From the NCBI GenBank assembly GCA_002794775.1, contig NBAY01000030.1, positions 1 through 64,000 of the forward strand: 64,000 nucleotides of DNA. The letters are read 5' to 3'. Below, piece after piece: positions 52,353 to 63,813 of this stretch. The notes below the pieces were generated by a model. That model was given only the letters and a program-made list of their open reading frames with translations, searched no databases and was not told where the DNA came from. The translations under genes were made by a program, and so were the position numbers. The DNA is from Porodaedalea pini (lineage: Eukaryota > Basidiomycota > Agaricomycetes > Hymenochaetales > Hymenochaetaceae). Numbering within the stretch: position 1 is the first letter of the stretch; every line of letters begins with the position of its first letter.

Positions 52353-54060
52353 TCATACATTGTCCTCTTCCTCTTCGTTGTCCTCCTCACCCTCGGTCCA
52401 GTCTCGATAGAAGTCTTCAATATCAGCTATGGCACCTAGGTCATGAGGATCAGTTGCCGCTTGGGTATTCGGAAAGATGATTCTGAGTAAGGGTTAGTAA
52501 GGGACCATAATATCACATAGACACAGATGAATGTACCAATTCCACCAAATCAATAGCTCAGCAGTGTACCTCTTGACATGTGGGACATCAGACCTGAACA
52601 ATTGAATAATACCATTAAACATCTCGGGTATTTCTGGAGCACTCGACGTAGAGAAATGGAGCCTTGTGCTAAGAGCAAAGTAGACCTGGTAGTAATACAT
52701 TTTTCAGTATTATATACGCGCAAACCGTGAAACAAATAAAATACCTGGACAGTAACGTATGCAAGTGATCCTGGAGTGACTTTGGTCATACCATGGATCT
52801 CTGCATTACCTATTTTTGTACACCTTGAGCCTTTGACAGCGGGACCTGAGTTAGCAGAAGAAGGCGCCGTAAAGATGTGTTTATAGGCCTACAAACCGTT
52901 TTCGAAGGCAAAGACTCGGCTATGATTGCCATCAAGTTCACGGGTAACTCCTTTTTTGTTTGTTACCGTGGCCCTGTCCGCACGCAACAAAGCTAGATAT
53001 CTAGAAAGTATGTAATATAAATAAGCAATGATGTGATAGGGAAGGCATGAGTACGTCTTCTTTTGTTCAAGGTGGATCAGTGATTTGTTGTAATTCAGCA
53101 GGGCTAAGCTTTGCATTAGGAATACCTTTGTTTAGAATTTGTTGCGGGCTAGTCCATGGTTCATATGCTCTAGCAAGGTAGCGTCCCTTGCTGACAAAGA
53201 TGTCCGCTGCAGTACTGCAAATGAGTAAAGTAAACAGATAAACGAAGACAAGAGGAAGAAGCCAGCGTACTGATCACAGAAAGCTCTGATCACAGAAAGA
53301 CAGAAGAAAGAATAGTACACACCTCTTTTTGAATCAATCGTAATATCTCGCCTGACATGACGATGTATGTTCGATGCGCATCCTTCACCCTATCAAAAAA
53401 CAGCACCGCTAACTATAGTTTGCGGTACTGCATACTCCACCCCACCTGTTGCATGCACTAGGCTGGCGATGATGGCAGGGTTGGCTATACTATGACAGCG
53501 GTTGCTATCGAGCCTGGGAGCACTTGTCGAAAGACGAGGTGAAAGAAGGCTCGAGACAGCGAGAAATCCCGTCCTGATCCCAGAAAGCTCAGATCCCAGT
53601 ATTTGCTTGATCTGGCTGTCGATGGTCAGCCGGTAAAGCAATATGATATGTTTTAGTATACGGACCTCTTTCTTGAGTTCTAGTGCTCAAACTTGTTGGG
53701 TAATGCACAAAGTCCATATCATGGCTTGCTACGACAGCTGCTGTTGTCGACTCATATCAACAGATGGGAAAACGATCCACTGGAGGATTATCTCAAAGTA
53801 CTTACTCTGGAGTGAGCGGCTGAACCTCTGCGGGGGCCAGGAGCTTTGCGAGTGTCTCATTCTCGAATCCACGAAAGTCTTTGTGATCATTATCTGGCCG
53901 TGTCGACTCGTTGTCAACGGATGGGAAAACGATCCACTGGAGGATAATTTTCCTGATTCCTGATGTATCGGCAGACCGAGCGGCATGCTGACCCTCACGC
54001 AACTGTAAACATTGTGAGAGTTTATCTATGCAGAAAGAAAAGGAAACAATTACTTACCAA
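52353..54060 (-). CDS. Hypothetical multi-exon gene, Agaricomycete-type, unknown function
   Basis: Minus strand; stop at 52353-52355, start not resolved (near 54.0 kb). Exons read in order: IILQWIVFPSVDNESTRP (53.8-54.0 kb); QILGSELSGIRTGFLAVSS to ASLVHATGGVE; GVKDAHRTYIVMSGEILRLI after a 46-bp intron; LSARDATLLEHMNHGLARN; YLALLRADRATVTNKKG to FAFEN; GPAVKGSRCTKIGNAEIHGM; VYFALSTRLHFSTSSAPEI to LLIWWN; and an acidic end EEDNEEEEDN. Introns have GT..AG ends and branch-like CTAAC sites. No catalytic motif is recognised. The exons look intact, so it may be expressed. It carries a partial downstream duplication (318-bp repeats). Confidence 0.5.
53294..53611. repeat. 318-bp direct repeat, copy 2 (inside the gene)
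   Basis: The in-gene copy of 51952-52269. It spans one intron (about 46 bp on the minus strand) with parts of both flanking exons, so the duplication was at DNA level. Confidence 0.9.
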
Positions 54061-54770
54061 ACCTGAGCGGTGGTCCGTGCCGTTTCGCAAGCTCAGTCTA
54101 GCAAGGTAGCATGATCGCACCTACTACTCGTAATCTGGCCGTTGAGCGTGTGCTTGGTCGTGGTCAAGTAAAAGATTGAGGACGGTCAAAGGGCTACAGT
54201 CGCGGAGAATGAGATAGGGGGGAGGGAGACATCGATGTGAGAGTCAGGCTTGCGGCAGTGGGGCCTGAGCCTAGTTGGGAGCGAGTTGCGCGTGCATTCC
54301 CACGTACTCCGGCACGTGACGACTCGGTCCGAAGTCGATCATCGCCGCTGCCACTCTCGTCGTTGACTTCAAGTTGCCTCCCACCATCAATCAACCCATT
54401 ACCACCGCCCGAAGAACCCACCCGACCATCACAAAGTCCCTAAGAGTCAGCCTAGTGCATACTTGTGGACATATCATCGACAGTCTGCAGTAGCAAACCG
54501 TCTTGTGTATCTCAGCGGCTACAATTCGTATTTGCTGAGCTGAAGGTTGTCGTCTTCAGGGCCCAACACTTCAAGGATTTCTCCGTGGAGAGGCAGATTG
54601 AAATTGCGAGGTGTGTCATAGAAAGTTGCTTATTTGAATGCGCTGAAGGCTCGAACGTTTTCAAAGACATTTCAGTCCAATCCTGATTCATCCTACATCA
54701 AGGCTTTCTCGAAGTTCTCCAAATTTCAATCCTTCGTCGACCACATAACTTGCGACAGACCTATCTCAAG
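54061..54770. other. Intergenic and leader of the next gene
   Basis: No exon supported. CT-rich parts near 54.3-54.4 kb and the leader into ATG 54771 (context TCAAGATGTC). Confidence 0.4.
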
Positions 54771-57717
54771 ATGTCAAGCGGAGGTGATTACTCTTGGTAT
54801 GGTACGAATGGTGAGAATAGCTCGTGGGGCGAAGAGCAAGACTCGTGCCAGTGGGAGCTTGGCTCGTGGGGCAAGGAGCAAGGCTCGGGGGGCAAAGAGC
54901 AAGGCTCGGGGGGCAAAGAGCAAGGCTCGGGGGGCAAAGAGCAAGGCTCGGGGGGCAAAGAGCAAGGCTCGGGGGGCAAAGAGCAAGGCTCGGGGGGCAA
55001 AGAGCAAGGCTCGGGGGGCAAAGAGCAAGGCTCGGGGGGCAAAGAGCAAGGCTCGGGGGGCAAAGAGCAAGGCTCGGGGGGCAAAGAGCAAGGCTCGGGG
55101 GGCAAAGAGCAAGGCTCGGGGGGCAAAGAGCAAGGCTCGGGGGGCAAAGAGCAAGGCTCGGGGGGCAAAGAGCAAGGCTCGGGGGCAAAGAGCAAGGCTC
55201 GGGGGGCAAAGAGCAAGGCTCGGGGGGCAAAGAGCAAGGCTCGGGGGGCAAAGAGCAAGGCTCGGGGCGCAAAGAGCAAGGCTCGGGGCGCAAGGAGCAA
55301 GGCTCGGGGCGCAAGGAGCAAGGCTCGTACCAGTGGGATGGAGAGCTTGGCTCATGGAGCAATGAGCCTGGCCCATGGGGCGATGAGCCTGGCTCGTGGG
55401 GTGATGAGCGTCGTTCGAGGAGCAAAGGACAACAACAGAATTCCTTACCTTTGAAAAAGACGCATGATCTCGGTACGTTTGCGAGCTGCTGATTCTGAAA
55501 TGCATTCTAAAGTATTCACACACAGATGAGAGTGTATACCCAGTACGAGCCCTAGATGCCTGAGTTTTGGCGGATATGCAGTATAACAAGAACGTCATCT
55601 CGAGTCCGAATGCAAACTGGGTACCGCAATACCCGATAGTGAATGAGAAACTTGGTGTTCTCAAACATGTTGATGGCTTTTGGGGAGGTCACGAATACAG
55701 CCGATGGCCCCAATTTTTCTCAAAAACTTCCATCCATCATGCTTGCATCCCGTTCGATGTGAATAACACCACGGGTAGCTTTGTGCGCCTTTGTTCTCTC
55801 GTCGTAGACATTCCTTTGTACGATCCCAAAGAGTCTGAGGACTTTATGGAGGTCCTCCTGCTCGACGAGGATGGTAACAAGGAGCACTGGCACGACAACG
55901 AACCGCAGATGCAAGTCGGCTGGTTGCGTCGAGAACTTATTGACAATTTGGAAACCGCACTGCTCTTGATAGCAGCGAAAACGCGAACTAGTGGCTCGAT
56001 ACACAGGCAAGAAGGGTCTGACGACAGAATGGACAAGACATACAGGCGGTGCTTGCAAGCGGGCCAGTTTGGAGTTGAGCGCCTTCGCCTCCTGAAAAGC
56101 AGCTGGCAGCAGACATTGTTCACTGTACGCGACATCCAGCGCTCCATTCTCAAACTGCATGGGCTGCATACATACCTCGATGTTGTGCTGCCGTGCATCA
56201 AGTCGAAGCAATCCTATGAAACAGAGATCCTGCCTGTTCGCGGCGCATTCACTACCGAGCCCTCTGTCATCAACCACCTCTATCGGATCGGTATACCTGT
56301 GTGGTTCATTTGTCGGCATGAACAGTTAGATGGAAAAATTTTTGCCGTCCGGGATTGTGTTCCATGGTCGAAGTACGTTGAAAGCGGCTTATTCCAATTT
56401 AAAGGAAGGCCTCTTCACGATGGCTTTAGCTTTCAACTGGATGTGCATTTGCAAGATCTGTCGAGGAGTCAGTTCATGGTGGAAGACGACATCAGCGAGC
56501 TCCTTGAGCAAATGTACGGCTTTCAGAATCATCAACCCGGAGCTCCCGCTTTCAGTCATCCTTCGTCATCGTCATCTGCTACGAAACACACTCAGGCTCC
56601 TCCTTCAATACCTTTGTCTTCAGTCCCTTCCACTGATGCAGCGTCTCGGGTGAACGTACCTTCAAAGAAGAAGAAGAGCTTCAAGAAGAGGGCCGAGAAA
56701 GAAAAGGCAGAGAACAAGGGGAAGCAGAAGGCGCAAAGCGAGCCTTACATTAACTACGCTCGTATCCTCCACATACCAAATGGAGTTGATGGTCGACCAG
56801 ACCTGCCTTCGTACCACAAGGTCGTGTTGGGCAGTCTGACGAAACTCGGCACCATAGGCCAGAACAAGACCCACGCTGCACTCTACCCACTCCCTCCACC
56901 TTTCCTGCTCATCCACCCCAGCGCAGAAAAGACGGCGGATCTTTATCTCAACTACATCCATATACGGCCTACATTGATTGATATGCTCCTCAAAGGCGGC
57001 ATCTTCGACAAGTCAATATGGCGCAGGCTGCAAGACTGGAAGACCATCGTGCACGGTGACTACATGAAGTCCATGCCACTCCCACCAAACACCGCCGATC
57101 CATTCGTAGAGCGCATCTACAACAGGATGCCTTTGGTACTAGATGCCAGTCCATCCAGACAGGCTGCCAGTCACATCTCTCTCTCTTCGCATGATCGTGA
57201 CACGCCAGACGTGAGCGACTTGCCTCCCATGAAACGGCAACGAATTTCCGACAAGGCGACCATCAAGGTCGTGTTTGGCATCGAGCACCACTTGGAGCCG
57301 TTTGATCAAATTAAGCAGCAGGTATGGTGTGGTAAATCCGTCTCAACGGACTGCATAGGCCGCAACAAGGTCCTTCGAATGGAAGTCCAGTGGGAACTTT
57401 CTGAGCTTTTATTCCGGTATGAGCTGTATGCGCTCGATCAACTGATCCTGCCGTGCGAACGCATGACAACGGACGAGCATCGGCAACGGAATGCTCTATT
57501 GAGCCGCATCTATCTCGGCACCACCGACAGCTCGACCACTGTCATTCCTGACATACAGAAGCCGATAAGGGAGTACTGGGGAGAACAATTGGACGACGGC
57601 TCCGTCGAGGCCCTTTTCCTCATTCTGAAGGTGTGGCCTGGCTTCCCCACGAGCGTAGGTGCCAGTGTGAAGGACTTCTGTCCCTTGATCTCATTCTACG
57701 TTGAGACCTTCGTTTGA
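54771..57717 (+). CDS. Agaricomycete orphan-family protein with coding minisatellite
   Basis: Proposed exons 54771-55472, 55526-55533 and 55582-57717; introns 55473-55525 (53 bp) and 55534-55581 (48 bp) have GT..AG ends and join in frame to read THDLDESYNKNVISSPNANW. Exon 1 starts MSSGGDYSWYGTNGENSSWG and runs into a Gly/Lys/Glu/Gln/Ser repeat encoded by a 21-bp minisatellite. One repeat unit is 20 bp long (about 55181-55185 has five G instead of six), so as given the frame breaks there; both sides are in the same ancestral frame. The large exon encodes about 712 residues with a basic stretch (KKKKSFKKRAEKEKAENKGK), YPLPPPFLLIHPSAEKTADLYLNY, and a C-terminal VQWELSELLFRYELYALD segment. From memory, proteins with these last two features are frequent in Agaricomycetes; function unknown. 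Confidence 0.7.
54868..55328 (+). repeat. 21-bp coding minisatellite, about 22 units
   Basis: Unit AAGGCTCGGGGGGCAAAGAGC. All six frames stay open through it, which produces spurious long ORFs. The intended frame encodes GGKEQGS, supported by degenerate flanking repeats (ELGSWGKEQ before, GSWGDE after). One unit lacks a G. Confidence 0.95.
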
Positions 57718-58391
57718 TATTTCAATCGCATTCCCTCTATGCACTGTAACGTTCCCGTCTCGCTGCTGTAGCATCACTCATTATTGGATAGGATACATTG
57801 TAATTATACGGCATAGTTCTTCATGTATTTAATGCAATTGTAGTTATACGACATAGTTCTTCAGGTATTTAATGCAATTATACTTTCCGTGTAATACTTG
57901 CAGAGATGCTTATAAGCATCGTATATAACCACTAAAGTCTTGCACAAGTATATGAGACGCCCGCAAAACTTACGCCTTGCTTATTATGGAAGTGACAGAC
58001 TTTCCAGCACATTACATTTGCATGAAACATATGTACAACTATTTCATGCCCTTATATCCTTGTGGAAAGTCTTAAATTACCCTTACAACCTTGCACAATT
58101 ATTATGCACACTTATAAGCCTTTAGGAAGCCTTGTCATCCCATTAAAGCTACATATAACCTAATTTAGTCTGGTCCGATCATTACTGCGTCATTATCATT
58201 CCCAAAAGCATATATCATTTGATGCAAAATTTTGTGATGTACATACGATACGTACACTGAAGCAACACTACATAGTACTAATATTAATATTCTGACTCTG
58301 AGCTTTATTTTTCTCCGTTAGCTTGGAAAATGGCATTAAATCATAAGGCTGAGATGCCTATAAGCTGGATCTTGCATTTCTACAAGTAGTC
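57718..58391. other. AT-rich, no supported gene
   Basis: 3' flank of the orphan gene. A duplicated stretch at about 57800-57890 repeats GTAGTTATACGACATAGTTC-like text (TATACGGCATAGTTCTTCATGTATTTAATGC twice with changes). Confidence 0.4.
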
Positions 58392-59148
58392 CAGGCAGCG
58401 TACTATGGTGCATAAAGGCACCTCGTGGCAACTCAAGTCGCATCAACTTCAATGTCCTACTCCTCCACTACGTCATAATAAATAGGCCTGGAAAAAATTA
58501 CAGTAGATACAGGGAGTCAATATGAATATAGTTTGTACCTCAAAATTTTTTTTTATGAGGGATGTTTTTTTTTGAGACAAGATTTGAAACATGTTGGCTA
58601 ATGTATTACAAATCCATCCGCATATGGTAATTACATAACAAAATGTTGATCATAACTACTATTTTTGTTGTTTGAGGACCTCCTGAGTTATCACACTGTC
58701 TGGAATACAACCCTGCATAGCACCCTTCAGAATCTCCACCTCACTCTTGTAACCTCCATCTGTGTCATCTGCTTCATAAGCACCATCTTCTTTGGGTTCC
58801 TTGTGGGCTTGAGTGAGTGAGGCAAAGCCTGTTTCCCCAGCTTTCCTTTTCTCAAGGGCAATTCTGCCCTTCATGTGCCTGCATGGCATGTTTTTTTTCA
58901 TGTGGTGTGCACCAAACAGCAAAAAAAAAAACCATGCTGAGCATGTGGGAACTTTTTTCCTGAATTTATTCATATTTTTTTTTCACAAAAAATTTGAAAC
59001 ATTTCTTGGGTTTTTCTAAAAATGCGAGAAATTGCAGCTTTTGGCTACTTTCATGATAGATTTCAATTGGTACTTAAAAATTCTAAAAATTACAGGCTGG
59101 GCAGAGTTGCCATGAGGTGCCTTTATGCACCATAGTGCCACAGCCTAG
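58392..59148. mobile_element. hAT-like non-autonomous element (MITE)
   Basis: 757 bp with imperfect terminal inverted repeats of about 40 bp, starting CAGGCAGCGTACTATGG and containing GTGCATAAAGGCACCTC at both ends. Flanked by AAGTAGTC (58384-58391) and GAGTGGTC (59149-59156), an 8-bp target duplication with two transitions. An 8-bp duplication and CAG start suit hAT elements. A minus-strand frame of 104 codons (58659-58973) has no recognised transposase motif. Confidence 0.7.
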
Positions 59149-59198
59149 GAGTGGTCAGGCACTTTAAGCCCATAAATGAAAGTCTGACTTGTATGCAT

Positions 59199-59637
59199 TG
59201 TTAGGTGGGAGTCTGGGAGACGACTTGGACTAGGCAGGCCTCGGCTGACTGTCTGGGATGTGTTATACTTGAGTGGGGACTTGGGACACATTGTACTCAG
59301 GCTAGGTCATCATGGAGGTAAGAGGATTAATACAATATACTCTACTACAGGAGGGGGATGTGGTCTCACCTAGGTTATTGTGGAGGTAAGGGGAAAAGCA
59401 GAACAGGTGTTCCAATGCGATTCCTCTTCCTTATATACAGCGATCACCTTGTGAGAACCAGTTGCCCAATTGTCTAAGATTATATAAAGGGAGTGGAATG
59501 GAACAAATGAAGGTCATGTGAAAGGGGTGTGGGAAATGATTGAAAAGACGATTAAATGTAATGGAAAGGGGTGATTAAAAATAAAAGAAATGGTAAAAAA
59601 GGAAAATGAAAGAAAATGAATAGTTCGAGTTCTAACA
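59199..59637 (-). repeat. 3' LTR of element A2
   Basis: 439 bp, plus-strand ends TGTTAGGTGGGAG and AGTTCTAACA. Contains GTTCTGCTTTT (complement of 59394-59404) downstream of a TATATAA (near 59431). Confidence 0.87.
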
Positions 59638-59650
59638 TTACCCCCTCCTC
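59638..59650 (-). other. Polypurine tract of A2
   Basis: GAGGAGGGGGTAA on the minus strand directly before the 3' LTR; equivalent to the tract of A1. Confidence 0.65.
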
Positions 59651-59763
59651 AAGGTTGGGCGTCCTGACCAACCAAGATTGTGGTCATCTGGCTCGGTGTT
59701 AACAAAGAGTGGATGGAGTCATTGGCGAAGAATGTTGAGTTTTCAAGGAGCGCCGGGATGTTT

Positions 59764-60060
59764 TCAATAGAACTCAGTGATCACCTCATTTGCATTCTCG
59801 CCGAAGTCCGTCTCAGGCTGCCAAGTCAGTTCGCTGTACCCAACCCACTTGACAAGGTACTGTAGTCTTCCTCGGTGCAGACGTGAGTCGATGACCTCTT
59901 CGATCTCATACTCCTCATTGTCGACAATGTCTGGCAGCAGCGGTGGTGGCTGTTTCTGGCTTTCAAAGGATGGTTCAACGGCGGGTTTCAGCAAGGCCTC
60001 GTTGAAGACAGGGTGAACCTTTTTCCATCGCTTTGGGAGCTTGAGCTTATATGTGCTCAC
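59764..60060 (-). CDS. Integrase tail and chromodomain of A2
   Basis: 98 codons: KLPKRWKKVHPVFNEALLKP (the usual GKRKVHPVFH-like block), then a chromodomain with NEEYEIEEVIDSRLHRGRLQ, YLVKWVGYSELTWQPETDF. The aromatic cage residues Y, W and a later aromatic (W of TWQPE) are present, so binding to methylated histone tails is plausible. This is the evidence for calling the family chromoviruses. Confidence 0.88.
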   Translation of the reverse strand: MSTYKLKLPKRWKKVHPVFNEALLKPAVEPSFESQKQPPPLLPDIVDNEEYEIEEVIDSRLHRGRLQYLVKWVGYSELTWQPETDFGENANEVITEFY

Positions 60061-60138
60061 TCTTACCTTGTCAATGATGTCGAAGGGGCTGTACCACTTG
60101 TTGGCTAGCTTCTTCGTTGGTGAATCGGTGCTAATGTT

Positions 60139-60821
60139 TCACCCATCGAGGAAGACCTTGTCTCCAGCCTTGTACTCCACCAAAGTCCCTGCTGTCCGGT
60201 CATGGTAGTGCTTCATGTCATCAGCTGCCTTGACCAGGTTGTCCTTCACAATGCGATGAGTCTCCTTGATGTGTTTTGCAAATTCTTCTGCTGACATGTT
60301 AGTAGATGAGGTTTGTGTTGTGTCAAAGCTCAAGGGATGATGTCCGGTATTTGCATAGAAGGGGGACATCTTTGTCGCCGAGTGTTCGCAGTTGTTGTAT
60401 GCAAACTCTGTGAGAGGGAGCCAGTCCTTTCAGTCTGATTGCTGATGGTTAACGAAGAGTTGAAGGTACTGTTCAAGCTCTTGGTTGACTTGTTCTGTTT
60501 GACCATCCATTTGCGGGTGATATGCCGTTGACAGGTTGCCTTCGATGTGCAGGAGTTTGTACAGCTCCTTCATCATTGACACATTGAACTGCATGCCTCT
60601 GTCGTGGATGATTTTCTTTGGTAGGCTGTGGAGGCAGAAGATGTGGTCCCAGTACAATTGAGCCATGCCTTCTGCTGACAGTTTTGTCGTTGTCGGGATT
60701 GCATGCATCTGCTTTGAGAATCTATCCATGAAGATGCAGATTGCATTATATCCCTTTGAGTCTGGGAGTTCTCCGATGAGATCGACTGTGATGATTTCCC
60801 AAGGACCTTCAGAGACTGCAT
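60139..60821 (-). pseudogene. Integrase core of A2
   Basis: Segments 60430-60729 and 60139-60369 are collinear with A1: MDRFSKQMHAIPTTTK, KKIIHDRGMQFNVSMMKEL (Asp), HPQMDGQTEQVNQELEQYL (Glu), then MSPFYANTGHHPLSFDTTQ. A frame break lies near 60370-60430. Confidence 0.85.
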
Positions 60822-60933
60822 TCAGATGGAGTGGCCTTGATCTCGATGCCCTCAGAGCCTTTGTTCGCTGACAGTGATCACACCCTCAGACGTATGCTCG
60901 GATGTCTGAGAACATCAACGCCTACCAGAAGTC

Positions 60934-61734
60934 TCAACGGACCAGCTCCACCATCTTTGACACTCCCGGATGTCCTGCCAGGACTGAATTGTGGCACTCC
61001 CATAATATGGCCTCCTTCACTGTCGATGGTACGTACACCTTGCCCTTCATTTGCCATAACCTGTTGACCTCTGTCATACCTGTCGGCCTCTCCAACTTGT
61101 TCTGTGCCCTCTGTGCTTCACTCACTCTGTCCAACACCTCATCACATGATGTCCTCACCACCCCACAGTTCAACCACTTCTCCTTGATGAACACAACACT
61201 GTCATTGTCATCCTTGCCCTTGTCGTAGCCCGCTTTGCACAACAGTAGGTCTGCCTTGCCCATGGTCTTCCCTGGCTTATGTTCAAGGTGGAAGTTGAAC
61301 TCTTCCAGTTCCATCCACCAGCGAGCTTGATGATAGCTCAGCTTTTGTGCTGACCTGAAGTACGTGAGGTTAGCGTGGTCAGACCAGATCTCGAATTTGT
61401 GTCGGGCACCGAGGAGGTATTGTCACCACTCCTTCAGCACCAAAATGATTGTGAGCATCTCTTTGTTGTAGATCTCGTAATTTTGTTCAGTGGGTAGTAG
61501 TGCTTCCAACTGGTAGGTGATCACCCTCCACTTGCCTTCCTGCTTCTGCAACAACATGCCTCCGAGTGCGAAGTTTGACGAGTCCACCTCCACGCAGAAA
61601 GGGCCCTTGTCATTGGCATTCACCAGGACTGGAGGTGAGCTGAGACAACACTTCAGCTCCTCGAACACTCCCTGCTGTTCGGTCTCCCATACCCAGCCCT
61701 TCTTGCCTGTCAGTGACATTAATGGAAGGACCAC
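60934..61734 (-). pseudogene. RNase H and H2C2 region of A2
   Basis: Segments 61423-61734 (VEVDSSNFALGGMLLQ, NYEIYNKEMLTI) and 60934-61314 (ELEEFNFHLEHKPGKTMGK, ECHNSVLAGHPGVSKM) with a break between them that also removes continuity at the third catalytic Asp. Confidence 0.82.
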
Positions 61735-61755
61735 CTTGCTGTAGTCCTTGATAAA

Positions 61756-62463
61756 TCATCGTAGCCAGTTACCCATGCCGAGGAACTTTTGGAGTTCCTT
61801 GAGGTTCCTCGGGGTGGGCCAGCTGGCAATTGCTTCCATCTTTGCCAGGTCAGCCTTCAGTTTGCTGTTGCCGATGATGTGGCCAAGGTATTTTACGACC
61901 TTGACATCAAACTCGCATTTCTCCAGTTTCAGGTAGAGGCTGTTCTCTCGAAGGATTTGAAGTACGTGCCTTGACATCTTGATGTGTTCCTCGATGGTTT
62001 CTGAGAGGATCAGGATGTCATCAAGGTAGATGATGATCAGGTTCACATAGATCAGGTCCTTGAAGATGTGGTTTACGAATGCCTGGAACGTTGCCGGCAC
62101 ATTGCAAAGACCAAAAAACATCACCATCAGTTCGAAGAGACCCATGTTCATGCGGAATGCTGCCTTCCATTTGTCACCTTCACAGATCTGGACATTGTAG
62201 TACCCGCAATGAAGGTCAAGTTTGGTGATGAACTTTGCCTTCTTGACCTTGTCGATGAGCTCATCGATGAGGGGGAGAGGATATTTATTCTTGATTGTAC
62301 CCTCATTGAGTTTCCGGTAATCCTGAATTGGGTGTAGGGACTTGTCGGCCTTCTTGATGAAGAAGAAGGGTGATACCATCGGTGAGATCGACTTTTGTAT
62401 GCTGCCCAACTTCAAATTCTCCTTGAGGAAATCCTTCAGTGACTGTTGTTCTGTTGGTGTCAA
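61756..62463 (-). CDS. Reverse transcriptase of A2
   Basis: 235 uninterrupted codons: [65 protein letters not shown] and the connection [20 protein letters not shown]. The catalytic YLDD is intact. It is part of a broken polyprotein. Confidence 0.9.
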   Translation of the reverse strand: MTPTEQQSLKDFLKENLKLGSIQKSISPMVSPFFFIKKADKSLHPIQDYRKLNEGTIKNKYPLPLIDELIDKVKKAKFITKLDLHCGYYNVQICEGDKWKAAFRMNMGLFELMVMFFGLCNVPATFQAFVNHIFKDLIYVNLIIIYLDDILILSETIEEHIKMSRHVLQILRENSLYLKLEKCEFDVKVVKYLGHIIGNSKLKADLAKMEAIASWPTPRNLKELQKFLGMGNWLR

Positions 62464-62526
62464 TGGATAGATCTTACAGTCACTGGGCTTGAAGTTGGGT
62501 TTCAGGTTGATGACGTGGTCCCATGG

Positions 62527-63099
62527 TCAGTGTTCTGGCAACTTCTCAAATCCCTTCTCTGAGAAAATGTTGGTGTGGTCGTTGAGATATGTGGGCCAGG
62601 ATGCCTTGTCCATTCGCACTTCTCTCACCCTCCTTATCTCTTCCACTGCCCCCTTCTTGATTGCACATTCCTCTGGACAGCGGGCAAATTCAATCGAACC
62701 CGTCTTCCAGTCAACCTCTGGGTTGTGGTGTTGAAGCCAGTTGTAGCCAAGGAAGATGTTTGATGATGCCAGGGATGTCACTGCAAGGACGATCTGTTCC
62801 TTGTGATGTCCAACTATTAGCTCAATGTCAACATATTCCTTGATCAGGCCAGCCTCGTTATGTGTGCCATCAGCATTGAGCACTGCAAGAGGCCTGATAT
62901 AGTGCTTGGTCTCCAACCTGTACCGTTCGACGAATCCTATGTCAATACATGATCTCGTGCACCCTGAATCCACAAGGGCATGTGCATCCACCTCTCTCAT
63001 CTCACCTGCTACGTTGTGTCTGATGTTCAGGAGGAGGTCCAGCTGGCGTCCACCAGTTCCCCTCATGAACAACTGTTCATACACTTCATCCTTGTTCAC
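62527..63099 (-). CDS. Aspartic protease region of A2
   Basis: 190 codons with QLFMRGTGGRQLDLLLN, ALVDSGCTRSCIDIGFV (intact D-S-G) and SSNIFLGYNWLQHHNPEVDW, which leads to the RT domain. The upstream reading is cut at 63105 by LTR B. Confidence 0.86.
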   Translation of the reverse strand: MNKDEVYEQLFMRGTGGRQLDLLLNIRHNVAGEMREVDAHALVDSGCTRSCIDIGFVERYRLETKHYIRPLAVLNADGTHNEAGLIKEYVDIELIVGHHKEQIVLAVTSLASSNIFLGYNWLQHHNPEVDWKTGSIEFARCPEECAIKKGAVEEIRRVREVRMDKASWPTYLNDHTNIFSEKGFEKLPEH

Positions 63100-63104
63100 A
63101 CTGG

Positions 63105-63813
63105 TGTAGAGCTGTGCTGATCATCCCATCACTGCCGACCACTCCAGAAGCACTCAAGAACTGGTTCCGACATGTATCACTCAGTACTGGACTGAATCCG
63201 ATCGGTCCGGTTTTGAATCAGAACCTCGTGATCACATCAGCAACATGTTCTGGGACCTCCAAAAGCATACCAGAACGTACCAGAGATCTTATCTGGACGA
63301 CTAGGGATGCGGTCACATGGAGCATACAGCCAAGATGCGTACCAGACTGCTGTCCGATGACAGGAGCCATGTACTGATTGAACGATCTGAGTTCTGGTGG
63401 AGCACCGGTATGGTCGGACGCGATGCGGACATTTTTCTTCATTATGATTTATGTTTTTCCTATATTCTTCTGATTTCTATGCTCTCTATGTGCACCTCTA
63501 TGACCTATGACATTTCCTTTCGACTTCTCTATGTTTCAACTGATATGCACATTATGCCCGTATGGAAATTATTAACTGTAGATAGATCTTTGGACTTAGT
63601 ATAAATATGCACCTCATGTCGTAGGTAGAGGACAAGTCAGTTCTACCGCAGAGTCTCCCTCAGATAGGGTAACTTGAGTGTGACTCATCTTAGCTCTTGT
63701 AAACCTCGTAGTCATTCCGTCTTCGTCTTAGCATCCCACCTCTCAAAACCGTCTCTCGTCTCTTACTCCGTAACTCAAACCTCGTCGCTCGTAGTGATCA
63801 CATCGTACCAGTG
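63105..63813 (+). mobile_element. LTR family B, copy 3, 3'-truncated
   Basis: Starts TGTAGAGCTGTGC, collinear with 8665 onward, with TATAAATA near 63603. It breaks at 63813, where a family-A LTR begins, so the rest (about 200 bp) should reappear behind that element outside the window. Confidence 0.8.

Larger units (their letters stand above)
59199..63104 (-). mobile_element. Ty3/gypsy chromovirus A2, 5' part cut off by an inserted LTR
   Basis: Same family as A1. From the 3' LTR (59199-59637) it reads chromodomain, integrase, RNase H, reverse transcriptase and protease on the minus strand up to 63104, where LTR B starts. Gag and the 5' LTR must lie beyond the window or be lost. Its pol is better preserved than that of A1, but still split into several frames. 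Confidence 0.9.

Noticed and set aside
54766..55664. Very long open frames (up to about 296 codons) on both strands across the 21-bp minisatellite
   Set aside because: A 21-bp period keeps all six frames open; only the plus frame joined to flanking degenerate repeats and splice sites is supported.
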